From positions 62,001 to 126,000 of the forward strand of contig JAQXBM010000074.1 of assembly GCA_029252405.1 (NCBI GenBank): DNA of 64,000 nt. The letters run 5' to 3'. This stretch comes from Crocinitomicaceae bacterium (GTDB taxonomy: Bacteria; Bacteroidota; Bacteroidia; Flavobacteriales_D; Crocinitomicaceae). Shown here piece after piece: positions 47,890-55,142 of this stretch (position 1 is its first letter; the number at the start of each line of letters is the position of its first letter). Made by a program: the position numbers and the translations under genes. The notes below the pieces were generated by a model. It was not told the origin of the DNA. It ran no database searches and saw only the letters and a list, made by a program, of their open reading frames with translations.

Positions 47890-48906
47890 TTACCAGCGAT
47901 CCATCAACAAATCGTCTTTCAAAGATTGCATCACAGTTTCGCTTCCTTCAAATCCTGTTTGGATGAGAAAAGCATTAATCGTTGACAAAAGCGTGTTTCC
48001 TTCCTGCGGAATGAACGCCCAACCTTTTATTGAATCTTTACTGATGATCAGGTTGTTCGCAATGACAATTGCATGGGAATATATTCTCCCTTGGAAACCA
48101 ATTCTACGGCCGCGTTCGAAAATCACATTTGAGTCAAACTTTGCGGATGTTGCCATGCATTGATTTTCAGCGATCAATTCATCGATTTTTTCACGACTCA
48201 ACTTCTCCTTCAAACCAATGTTAAAACGCACGGCGTGCATTAGTTGGCTTGGAGTGGTCACGTCTGATGAAGTCACGTTTGGAAGAATTTTCTTCGTTGA
48301 AAACAAATCAATCACATCGATCGAGTGGTGAGTTCCGATATCTTCGTTCAAATGCCTCGCAACGACATTCGCCGAAACCAAACGCTGATGATTTCCAATA
48401 TCCTCAGATCTTCTTACAACAACGAAATCTGATTCGGTATGCCTTTCCAAGTGTTCTCCCGTAAAAGTTGTTAGAAGGCTCGATAATGAATGCGTATTGC
48501 ACGAAACTACGTGCACGAACTTCTTATCTTTTATCGCTAGGTCATTCACTCCCGTCATATAAGAAACACCGAATTTCTTCTCGCTCCCCTGGGCACAGGC
48601 ACCCTTCAAATTTGGCAAATCGACGTACCATTGTTTGTTCAGCATTCCGCCACCGTTATTGGTGCAGTCAAAAATGTAATCCACCTCGTCAATAATCGAA
48701 TCGAGAAACTCGTATTCCGATTCTACAATTCTGGAACACACGCGAACGCCAATGGAACTTAGATAATTCAAATCGTCTTCTTGCCAAGGAAGTGGTTTGT
48801 TTTTGAGTGCAAAAACGGTATCAATCTTGAGTATTTCCTGATGCTCTATCAACAATGAAAGAAGCGTGGTTCCAATATTTCCAATGCCATTTACGAGGAC
48901 TTTCAT
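47890..48906 (-). CDS. Archaeal-type (type II) glyceraldehyde-3-phosphate dehydrogenase homologue
   Basis: A 338-residue NAD(P)-binding dehydrogenase. It starts with Rossmann motif VLVNGIGNIGTTLLSLL, has the catalytic-Cys region HVVSCNTHSLSSLL, and then the segments that mark archaeal GAPDH: FVVVRRSEDIGNHQRLVSAN, GTHHSIDVIDLF and TTPSQLMHAVRFNI. In the archaeal enzymes these correspond to RRAADP, PSHH-x-DV and PTTLMH-x-H. SCNTT is replaced by SCNTH, so substrate may differ. It is not near glycolytic genes; instead its ATG overlaps the stop of a sugar transferase by four bases (ATGA). A role in making an unusual sugar or polyol for a surface glycan is inference. Confidence 0.7.
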   Translation of the reverse strand: MKVLVNGIGNIGTTLLSLLIEHQEILKIDTVFALKNKPLPWQEDDLNYLSSIGVRVCSRIVESEYEFLDSIIDEVDYIFDCTNNGGGMLNKQWYVDLPNLKGACAQGSEKKFGVSYMTGVNDLAIKDKKFVHVVSCNTHSLSSLLTTFTGEHLERHTESDFVVVRRSEDIGNHQRLVSANVVARHLNEDIGTHHSIDVIDLFSTKKILPNVTSSDVTTPSQLMHAVRFNIGLKEKLSREKIDELIAENQCMATSAKFDSNVIFERGRRIGFQGRIYSHAIVIANNLIISKDSIKGWAFIPQEGNTLLSTINAFLIQTGFEGSETVMQSLKDDLLMDRW

Positions 48907-49436
48907 GAGGGAGAACTTTTATGGATGAATTGTTTCGTTTTTTGTTTTCCGATGATGGGAACCAAAAAGGATTTCCAAAGAATGCCGAGATCAGTTTTTA
49001 CCGAGCGCGTTTTGATGTACTCCATATCACAAGCCCACGAAACTTGCGCGTCGCACACATTAACCAGTTGGGCTATTCCCGTTATTCCAGGGCGAACACT
49101 CCACCGCGTTTCGCACGACGGCCCGTCCCATTTCAATCGAACAATATCCGCATTCGTGAGTGGACGGGGTCCAACAAAGTTCATTTCTCCTTTCATGATA
49201 TTGAAGAGCTGTGGAAGTTCATCTATTCCCGTTTTGCGCAACACACGACCAATTCCAGTAATCTTATTGTTCCGCATCGTCCGGATTTTGTAAACGAAAA
49301 ATGATTCTTTATTCAGTCCAACGCGCTCCTGAATAAAAACAGGCACTTCACGATCCCAAAGCCAAACAGCTATGAGCGTCAGGAGTATCAGCGGGGAAAG
49401 AATCAATACGAAAAGAGTCGCGAAGAATCGTTGCAT
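48903..49436 (-). CDS. Bacterial sugar transferase, small (EpsL/PglC-like) form
   Basis: Monotopic polyprenyl-phosphate sugar-1-phosphate transferase, 177 residues. N-terminal hydrophobic re-entrant helix (MQRFFATLFVLILSPLILL), VPVFIQERVGLN, KIRTMRNN (FRTM-type box), TGIDELPQLFNIMKGEMNFVG then PRPL, and WSVRPGITGIAQL. GPRPL instead of GPRPE is a difference in the last catalytic box. The longer frame adds only MLIFVFSP, and a TATTTTCG box lies three bases before the ATG at 49436, so the shorter start is chosen. It is followed by the GAPDH-like gene with a four-base overlap. Confidence 0.85.
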   Translation of the reverse strand: MQRFFATLFVLILSPLILLTLIAVWLWDREVPVFIQERVGLNKESFFVYKIRTMRNNKITGIGRVLRKTGIDELPQLFNIMKGEMNFVGPRPLTNADIVRLKWDGPSCETRWSVRPGITGIAQLVNVCDAQVSWACDMEYIKTRSVKTDLGILWKSFLVPIIGKQKTKQFIHKSSPS

Positions 49437-49439
49437 AGG

Positions 49440-49447
49440 CGAAAATA
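49440..49447 (-). promoter_or_regulatory. -7-like box (TATTTTCG) of the sugar transferase/GAPDH-like operon
   Basis: Minus-strand TAnnTTyG sequence ending three bases before the ATG at 49436; supports the short start. Confidence 0.45.
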
Positions 49448-49529
49448 CGAAAATCAACATCTGAAGAGAAGTAAAAGTTGATTGGATCTTAGGAAGAGGA
49501 AGAATTGATTGTAAATAACCTTAAAATAA

Positions 49530-49566
49530 AATAACCCGATCAGGAAGATCGAGCTATTAATTTTTT
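49530..49566 (+). terminator. Terminator-like hairpin with T run, no plus-strand gene upstream
   Basis: Arms AATAACCCGATC (49530-49541) and GATCGAGCTATT (49547-49558), five-base loop, two imperfect pairs, then AATTTTTT. It lies in the 444-base gap between divergent genes, where no plus-strand ORF precedes it. Confidence 0.6.
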
Positions 49567-49567
49567 C

Positions 49568-49597
49568 AAGATACGGTATGTGGTGCGTATCTTTTTC
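49568..49597 (+). terminator. Second terminator-like hairpin in tandem
   Basis: Perfect arms AAGATACG (49568-49575) and CGTATCTT (49586-49593), ten-base loop, followed by TTT. It lies directly after the hairpin at 49530. Confidence 0.65.
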
Positions 49598-49880
49598 AGT
49601 GAAAGCTTAGGTCCGTCATGAAGAACAGTACCTAACAAATCTAATTAATCGATTTATCAAAAAAAAGAACTTTAGATGCTAGGTACGATTAATATAGTCA
49701 ATTAATTCCGTAATTCACTGTTTTACAGGGTTTGATTTAATTTTCCTAATGAATTTCACGTAGTTTCCGTCGTGTAAAGTGCGGAATCCCGCACATCTAA
49801 AATTTGTTAATAATTTGAATTGACGTTTTTATCTTTCTTCAAGTTTTTTGAACTTTGGGTGCAATTGAATTAATCCAAAC
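49598..49880. other. Intergenic region upstream of the MORN-TonB gene
   Basis: Rest of the gap before the gene at 49881. It contains a further inverted pair TTAGGT (49607-49612)/ACCTAA (49630-49635), the palindrome at 49779, a possible -7 box TATCTTTC at 49830-49837 and TTTG copies upstream of it at 49803 and 49813. No ORF was recognised. Confidence 0.5.
49779..49794. promoter_or_regulatory. Perfect palindrome GTGCGGAATCCCGCAC (copy 1)
   Basis: Six-base arms GTGCGG and CCGCAC around AATC. It sits about 35-50 bases upstream of the likely -7 box of the MORN-TonB gene. The same core recurs at 51128. It resembles a dimeric regulator's operator. Confidence 0.6.
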
Positions 49881-51023
49881 ATGAAGACAGCATTCGTTCT
49901 ATTTTTTCTGAGTATTTCAACAGTTTTTGCTCAAGTTGATTGCGCCCAACAAGAGCACAATTTCTCTGGTAAGTGCGATTCGTACAATGAGTTCACAGGA
50001 GTTCGTTCAACCCATAGCTACAAAAAGGGTCAGCTTCACGGCAAGTTTGAAGAGTCTTTTAAAAACGGTCAGAAAAGGGCAGAGGGTTCTTACAAAAGTG
50101 GTTTGTTGCACGGCAAATTTTCATCATTTTACTTTACGGGTGAGCGAATGACGGTTGCCAAGTTCAAGTCTGGATCTGGAAGTTTCGAGATGTACCATGA
50201 GAACGGAGCACAGAAAACGATTGGTCAGTTTGAAACGGGAAAAGCCGCTGGAACCTGGAAATTTTTCAATCAAGATGGAGAATTGACCCGAGAAATGGAC
50301 ATTGAAAATGATAGAGTTGACGTGTACCCATTTTTGGTCGGTGAGCAGCCTATTCGAAACGAAATGGCCTTTGGTGACTTTTTCGATTCTTTTGATGGTT
50401 CAGGATTCTCTTTCTCATTTGGAGGTGATGAAGACTCAACGTTTGCGAGAATGCGCGAGCAAATGGATGAATCCATGAAGCAAATGCAGGCTCAAATGGA
50501 ACAAATGATGCAAAATTTCGACGATAGTTCGTTCATGAACTCATTTCAGTTTGATACAACGATTACCTTTAATGGTTTCGATGATATGGATGGAAGTTTT
50601 GAATTCAAATCATTTGGAGATTCTTCCTTTTTCAAATCATTTCAGTTTGACACCATTTTTGGAGATATGACGGAGCGTTCAAATCCGTATTTCAATTCTC
50701 GCGAAAATGATTTAGTTGATTTTCCTGATACTGAACCAAGTTATGTCGGAGGAGAAGAAGCGATGAAGGCATACATCGAAACTGAATTGGTTGGAATTAA
50801 CGAACGATTGGACAAGCGCGAAGATGGAACCGTGTTTATTGAAGCGATCGTTGAAAAGGATGGTTCGGTAAGTAGTCCAAGAATTGCACTCGGAGCGAGT
50901 TCGTCAATGGATGGCGAGGCACTTAGGATCGTACAAGAAATGCCATTATGGAAGCCTGCGACCCTTGACGGACAGCCGGTTAGAAGCCGTTGCATTATTC
51001 CCGTACGATTTTCTCAAAAATAG
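49881..51023 (+). CDS. MORN/YwqK-repeat protein fused to a TonB C-terminal domain
   Basis: Exported 380-residue protein: signal peptide MKTAFVLFFLSISTVFAQ; MORN-variant (YwqK-like) repeats at about 30-140 (YKKGQLHGKFEESFKNGQKR, YKSGLLHGKFSSFYFTGERM, GTWKFFNQDGELTREM); a low-complexity middle with Met/Gln-rich coiled coil (about 190-212) and Phe/Asp/Ser-rich stretches containing SFQFDT twice; and a TonB C-terminal domain (about 295-380, GGEEAMKAYIETELVG to VRSRCIIPVRF). The TonB domain has no TM helix before it, so it cannot be a normal TonB; it is the soluble type common in Bacteroidota. Function unknown. Flanked by two copies of one palindrome. Confidence 0.82.
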   Translation: MKTAFVLFFLSISTVFAQVDCAQQEHNFSGKCDSYNEFTGVRSTHSYKKGQLHGKFEESFKNGQKRAEGSYKSGLLHGKFSSFYFTGERMTVAKFKSGSGSFEMYHENGAQKTIGQFETGKAAGTWKFFNQDGELTREMDIENDRVDVYPFLVGEQPIRNEMAFGDFFDSFDGSGFSFSFGGDEDSTFARMREQMDESMKQMQAQMEQMMQNFDDSSFMNSFQFDTTITFNGFDDMDGSFEFKSFGDSSFFKSFQFDTIFGDMTERSNPYFNSRENDLVDFPDTEPSYVGGEEAMKAYIETELVGINERLDKREDGTVFIEAIVEKDGSVSSPRIALGASSSMDGEALRIVQEMPLWKPATLDGQPVRSRCIIPVRFSQK

Positions 51024-51115
51024 GAGGAAAAGCTCACTTTAACTCAAAATCGAGACTTTAATTAGTTGACTTTCAGTTAACTAAAAATATTCATTTTAAT
51101 TAGAAAAATTTGTTT

Positions 51116-51123
51116 TATATTTG
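51116..51123 (+). promoter_or_regulatory. -7 box (TATATTTG) next to palindrome copy 2
   Basis: Exact TAnnTTTG match. The palindrome core begins five bases after it, so a regulator bound there would cover the transcription start. Confidence 0.55.
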
Positions 51124-51127
51124 CTTG

Positions 51128-51141
51128 TGCGGAATCCCGCA
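51128..51141. promoter_or_regulatory. Palindrome TGCGGAATCCCGCA (copy 2)
   Basis: Five-base perfect arms around AATC, identical core to 49779-49794. Placed at the expected start point of the -7 box at 51116. Confidence 0.6.
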
Positions 51142-51234
51142 TAGCATTACTAAAGTATTCCACATTGTTTGTCTGGACGATTGAAGTTAGTTTTACCAAA
51201 CTAACGTGGTCTAACCACAATTCACTCAAGAAAT

Positions 51235-51266
51235 AGGAGGAGGCTAACCAGCTTCCTCTTGTTATT
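51235..51266. terminator. Hairpin between the candidate RNA and ctlX
   Basis: Arms AGGAGGAGGCT (51235-51245) and AGCTTCCTCTT (51250-51260) with AACC loop. The plus-strand side continues GTTATTTTC. It lies just past the ctlX stop, so it may work in either direction. Confidence 0.6.
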
Positions 51267-51267
51267 T

Positions 51268-52212
51268 TCACTGTGTTTTTTTGAATATTTCAGCGAGCAT
51301 GCAGCGCACACTTCCACCACCAATTTTTTCAATTGTTGCAATGTCAATTGGGAGAAGATGAGCGTTGTGACCAGTAAGGAGCCGTTTTTGATATTCCGTC
51401 AAGTTTAAAAAGATTCGTTTTGATAGAACCAAAATTGATTCATCTAAGGTATTTTTTATTTGAAGCATATTTCCAGCGAAATCGGTGTAAATCTGATCAT
51501 TCGAAAAGGTAATGACCTCCTTTCCTGCAGATTCAAACGAAGATATAACGCGATCGCGATCGGTAGATGCAATCGTATCGATGCCCACACAAACGAAGGT
51601 TTCGCCAACCGAAAGCATGACATTTGTATGATAGATCGCTTCACCATTTTTACCGAATGCTTCGAAAGCCACGACTTCATAGTTTAACAGTTCGCAAAAT
51701 TCCTCGAGTGCCGATATATGCGCTCTAGGCGATAGTGCAGCATAACAAATTTGATTGACCCGATCGAAGATCATTCCGCCAGTTCCTTCCAAGTAGCGAG
51801 GAGGATTTTCATTTTCCCATGCGCTGAGATCTCTGTGCTGCAGATTGAATTCTGCGCATAAGTCCTGCATGATATCATTCCTGCGCTCAGCTCGTCTATT
51901 CGCGACGGCCATCGGGTAAGTAAATAGTTCACCTGATGCATGCGTGGAAATCCAGTTATTCGGAAAAATAGAATCAGGAGTAAAAGTATCCAGTGAATCT
52001 GCGTAGACTAGCACCTTAACTTTTAGTTCCCTCAATTGATCAACGAATCGCTTAAATTCTTTTAAGGCTTTGGTTTGGACATCTTGCGCTTCGAGACTCG
52101 ACGGCTTATTCTGGAATGAATTCGTTTCAAAAGCCGCTTCATTGAATCCGAATTGAACCGGTTCTATCATCAGGACGGTATCCGTTAATTGACTTTTCGA
52201 TTTTGGTATCAT
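51268..52212 (-). CDS. ctlX: Amidinotransferase-family hydrolase, CtlX-like
   Basis: A 314-residue guanidino-group-modifying enzyme fold (arginine deiminase/DDAH superfamily). Signatures: VLMIEPVQFGFNEAAFETN at the N-terminus, DSIFPNNWISTH (Asp), RYLEGTGGMIFDR, catalytic His in AIYHTNVMLSVGETF, and nucleophile Cys in GGGSVRCMLAEIF. This is the pattern of the CtlX family, named for citrulline-related metabolism. The exact substrate is uncertain; no other arginine or citrulline genes are close. Divergent from the operon that starts at 52263; both starts lie within about 50 bases. Confidence 0.85.
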   Translation of the reverse strand: MIPKSKSQLTDTVLMIEPVQFGFNEAAFETNSFQNKPSSLEAQDVQTKALKEFKRFVDQLRELKVKVLVYADSLDTFTPDSIFPNNWISTHASGELFTYPMAVANRRAERRNDIMQDLCAEFNLQHRDLSAWENENPPRYLEGTGGMIFDRVNQICYAALSPRAHISALEEFCELLNYEVVAFEAFGKNGEAIYHTNVMLSVGETFVCVGIDTIASTDRDRVISSFESAGKEVITFSNDQIYTDFAGNMLQIKNTLDESILVLSKRIFLNLTEYQKRLLTGHNAHLLPIDIATIEKIGGGSVRCMLAEIFKKTQ

Positions 52213-52262
52213 TTGTGCAATTGAAATTTAGAAATGTTATCTTGCATAAAATACTCAATTAG

Positions 52263-52691
52263 ATGAAGACTTTTTTTACCCTGCTTACGACAGTACTCCT
52301 AATAAATTCGAGCTCTTTTGCTCAAAGTATCAACAAAACGGATCCCCAACAATTCTGGGACACGAATATTCAAGCAATTGTTAATGGCGATGTCGATGAA
52401 GTAGTGAGTCAATCTCATTTTCCAATGACAACATTTGAGGGCGAGTGGAGTAAAAAAGATTTCACAGACGCTTATGAGATCTTGTTTGATGAAACTGCCA
52501 TTGCAGAGTTAAGTTCTCAAACGTACAGGAGCATTCAGCCTTTGGAGGATGGCCCAAACAATGTGATCTACGTGGTGGTAATCACAACGGTGACTGAATT
52601 CGACGGCGAAGTGTTCGAGAGTTCTACCATTCTTTCATTTCAGAAGTATGAAGGGGAATGGAAGCTCTACCAAATTGATATGGCCGGATAA
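52263..52691 (+). CDS. Small exported protein, NTF2/SnoaL-like by appearance
   Basis: A 142-residue protein with signal peptide MKTFFTLLTTVLLINSSSFAQ. The mature part (FWDTNIQAIVNGDVDEVVSQ, then FEGEWSKKDFTDAYEILF, and the paired strands VIYVVVITTVTEFDGEVFES and ILSFQKYEGEWKLYQIDM) has the helix-then-curved-sheet order of NTF2-like domains, ending with the typical W-K-L-Y-Q-I strand. No family assigned. A TATCTTG box at 52238-52244 with TTG at 52221 is a likely promoter. The next gene starts six bases after it. Confidence 0.7.
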   Translation: MKTFFTLLTTVLLINSSSFAQSINKTDPQQFWDTNIQAIVNGDVDEVVSQSHFPMTTFEGEWSKKDFTDAYEILFDETAIAELSSQTYRSIQPLEDGPNNVIYVVVITTVTEFDGEVFESSTILSFQKYEGEWKLYQIDMAG

Positions 52692-52697
52692 TTCCTG

Positions 52698-53384
52698 ATG
52701 GAAAAAGTACTTCCAATAGCTAAAAAAACGCTTAGAGCGTGCCTAATCGCATTGGAATGCTTCCTAGGTTTCATTTGTTTTTACATAGTTTTTGCACTTT
52801 TCGGAATGATTTTTTCCTGCGGAGAGTTTGATGCTAAAGAGGAAGTGACGCTTTACATTCGATCCAACGGAGTTCACACTGATATTTGCATGCCGACATC
52901 AACGAATCAAAAAGATTGGTTGGAATCGATCAATTTATTGGCGTACGAGGATCAAAATCATTTGGAATATATCGCAATTGGCTGGGGAGATAAGGGCTTC
53001 TTTCTCGATACGCCTACTTGGGCGGAATTGAAGGCATCGACAGCTGTGAAGGCAGTTTTTCTTCCAAGTCCAACGGCTATGCACGTTGAGTTCTTAGCAG
53101 AGCCTCAAGTTTCTGGAACCATTCGAGAAGTGAAAGTATCAAAGCGATCGTATCGGAAATTGATTCGTTTCGTCGAGTCAAGTTTTTTGATGAAAGACAA
53201 TCATCCTATTCTTATTCCAGGCCATGGATACGGACTTACCGACAACTTTTACGAAGCGCACGGAAACTACCACATGTTCAATACGTGCAATGTTTGGACC
53301 AATGACGCCATGAAATCAGCATCTATTCCAACTTCAATTTTCAGTATTTTTCCTGAAGGGAACTTAATGCATTTGTCAAAGTGA
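52698..53384 (+). CDS. DUF2459/TIGR02117 family membrane-anchored protein
   Basis: A 228-residue protein with one N-terminal TM helix (about 17-38, LECFLGFICFYIVFALFGMIF) followed by CGEFD. The body matches DUF2459: VTLYIRSNGVHTDICMP, IAIGWGDKGFFLDTPTWAEL, FLPSPTAMHVEF, a GHGYGLTDNFYEAHGNYHMF block, and FNTCNVWTNDAMKSA. The conserved H-T-D, NTCNxW and Tyr/His pattern resembles a papain-like or NlpC-like peptidase set but activity is unproven. Middle gene of a three-gene operon: six bases after the previous gene and a four-base GTGA overlap with dinB. Confidence 0.85.
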   Translation: MEKVLPIAKKTLRACLIALECFLGFICFYIVFALFGMIFSCGEFDAKEEVTLYIRSNGVHTDICMPTSTNQKDWLESINLLAYEDQNHLEYIAIGWGDKGFFLDTPTWAELKASTAVKAVFLPSPTAMHVEFLAEPQVSGTIREVKVSKRSYRKLIRFVESSFLMKDNHPILIPGHGYGLTDNFYEAHGNYHMFNTCNVWTNDAMKSASIPTSIFSIFPEGNLMHLSK

Positions 53385-54478
53385 GCACTGAAGAGTTTCC
53401 TTTTCCCATTCGAAAAATTATTCATGTTGACATGGATGCTTTTTATGCTTCTGTGGAGCAATTGGACAATCCAGAGTACCGAAACAAACCAATAGCAGTG
53501 GGAGGTTCGAAAGAAAGAGGGGTTGTAGCTGCAGCGAGCTACGAGGCACGGAAATACGGAGTGCGTTCGGCAATGGCCAGCTCAATTGCGGCAAGAAGAT
53601 GCCCTGACTTAATATTCGTCAAGCCAAGATTTGAGCGATACAAAGAAATCTCGAACAAGATTCGCGATGTCTTTTTCGAATTTACTGATTTGGTGGAACC
53701 ATTATCACTGGACGAGGCATTTTTGGATGTCACGGAGAACAAATACCAGCATCAATCCGCAACGATTTTAGCGGAAGCAATCAGGTTTCGAATTAAAGAA
53801 GAAACGGGACTCAACGCATCGGCCGGGATTTCCATCAATAAATTTGTGGCGAAAATTGCATCAGATGTCAACAAGCCAAACGGTCAAAAAACAGTTCCAC
53901 CCGAGGAGGTGTTAGAATTCATAAGTCGGTTGCCCATTGAGAAGTTTTTCGGAGTGGGAAAGGTGACTGCTGATAAAATGAAGTTGCACGGAATCTTTAA
54001 TGGCAGCGACCTGCGCAGTAAATCCAAAAGCTATTTGGATCAGTACTTCGGGAAGTCGGGACGTCATTTCTACGATATCGTTCGAGGAATTCAGCACAGT
54101 GAAGTAAAGACTGATCGAATAAGAAAGTCGATAGCTGCTGAGCGAACATTTTCCAAGGATATCAGCACTGAAAATTCCGCGCTCGAATTGCTGTTGAAAA
54201 TTGCCGAAGAATTGGAGCGGAGAACAGAGAAATCAGGAGTGAAAGGTAAAACAGTGACACTTAAACTCAAGTACAACGACTTTTCGGTTCAAACGCGTAG
54301 CAAAACGGTGGGTGAGTTTGTGTCTACTTCGGAACAAGTTTTCCCCATTATTCAAGCTTTGCTCAAGCAAGAAGAATTGAAAATGCCTGTTCGACTGTTG
54401 GGGATTTCCCTATCAAAATTAAATACGCAAGAAAAAGAAGATGAAGCTGTTTCCGTTCAGTTAGAAATGGCTTTTTAG
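53381..54478 (+). CDS. dinB: DNA polymerase IV (Y family)
   Basis: Error-prone translesion polymerase, 365 residues. Signatures: IIHVDMDAFYASVEQLDNP (first metal Asp), KPIAVGGSKERGVVAAASYE, MASSIAARRCPDL, EPLSLDEAFLDVT (catalytic Asp-Glu), GLNASAGISINKFVAKIASD, and the little-finger domain after about 235. The only start is GTG at 53381, overlapping the previous TGA (GTGA), which suggests translational coupling. The C-terminus lacks an obvious clamp-binding motif; it ends QLEMAF, which may serve as one. Its stop is directly adjacent to that of the convergent glutathione peroxidase gene. Confidence 0.94.
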   Translation: MSTEEFPFPIRKIIHVDMDAFYASVEQLDNPEYRNKPIAVGGSKERGVVAAASYEARKYGVRSAMASSIAARRCPDLIFVKPRFERYKEISNKIRDVFFEFTDLVEPLSLDEAFLDVTENKYQHQSATILAEAIRFRIKEETGLNASAGISINKFVAKIASDVNKPNGQKTVPPEEVLEFISRLPIEKFFGVGKVTADKMKLHGIFNGSDLRSKSKSYLDQYFGKSGRHFYDIVRGIQHSEVKTDRIRKSIAAERTFSKDISTENSALELLLKIAEELERRTEKSGVKGKTVTLKLKYNDFSVQTRSKTVGEFVSTSEQVFPIIQALLKQEELKMPVRLLGISLSKLNTQEKEDEAVSVQLEMAF

Positions 54479-55042
54479 CTATTTGAAGTAAGCTTGAATT
54501 TCATCGCTCATTGGATTCACTTTAGAACCAAAGACCGCTTCCAATTCACCATTTTCAGAAACAATGTACTTCTGGAAATTCCACTTAACGCTAGAGTCTT
54601 TCGATCCGTTTTTTGACTTATCTGTCAACCAAGAGTAGAGTGGATGTTGATTTTTCCCTTTCACTTCAACCTTTTCAGTGATTTGGAAAGTAACACCGTA
54701 GTTGCGCTCACAGAAAGTTGCGATTTTCTCAGCATCTCCAGGCTCTTGACCCAAAAATTGATTACACGGTACACCGATAATCGTCAATTTATCTCCGTAG
54801 AGCTCGTGAAGATCTTGTAAATCCTTGTATTGAGGCGTGAACCCACACTTAGAAGCAACATTTACAATCAGAAGCTTTTTCCCTTTGTAAGCGTTTAAAT
54901 CCAAAGAGTCTCCTTCTAGTGCATTGATCTCAACATCATAAATTGAAGTCACTGGTGGATTCACTTCTGTAATTTGAGCATTCGATTTAAATGAAAATAA
55001 GCTAAAGAGTCCCATAACACTGAAAATTATAAAGTTGTTCAT
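54479..55042 (-). CDS. Glutathione peroxidase family protein (Cys form), exported
   Basis: Thiol peroxidase, 187 residues, with an N-terminal signal-like sequence (FIIFSVMGLFSLFSFKSNAQ), so likely periplasmic. Catalytic Cys is in VNVASKCGFTPQYKDLQ, the second Cys of the thioredoxin-dependent type is in ATFCERNYGVTF, Gln in VPCNQFLGQEPG, and Trp/Asn in SSVKWNFQKYIV. Selenocysteine is absent. In such Cys enzymes thioredoxin is the usual reductant. A minus-strand TAACTTTG box lies at 55063-55070. Confidence 0.92.
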   Translation of the reverse strand: MNNFIIFSVMGLFSLFSFKSNAQITEVNPPVTSIYDVEINALEGDSLDLNAYKGKKLLIVNVASKCGFTPQYKDLQDLHELYGDKLTIIGVPCNQFLGQEPGDAEKIATFCERNYGVTFQITEKVEVKGKNQHPLYSWLTDKSKNGSKDSSVKWNFQKYIVSENGELEAVFGSKVNPMSDEIQAYFK

Positions 55043-55142
55043 TTTGTTTAATTAATTTATAGCAAAGTTAAACAAAATAATAGAAACCCTGCCTTTTTAG
55101 GAAATAATTCAGTTAAATAAGACGTCTACTTGAAATCGGTAC

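Larger units (their letters stand above)
51128..51266 (+). ncRNA. Candidate small structured RNA with three hairpins
   Basis: The stretch has a promoter-like box at its left and no ATG on the plus strand. It contains GTTAGTTT-TACC-AAACTAAC (51186-51205, perfect), GTGGT-CTA-ACCAC (51206-51218, perfect) and an 11-pair terminator-like hairpin 51235-51245/51250-51260 with AACC loop and a T-rich tail. It would give an RNA of roughly 135 nt. The last hairpin may also, or instead, terminate the convergent ctlX gene. Confidence 0.35.

Noticed and set aside
51235-51245. AGGAGG at 51235 as a Shine-Dalgarno site for a small ORF
   Set aside because: No start codon follows at a suitable distance, and the bases are in the stem of a hairpin.
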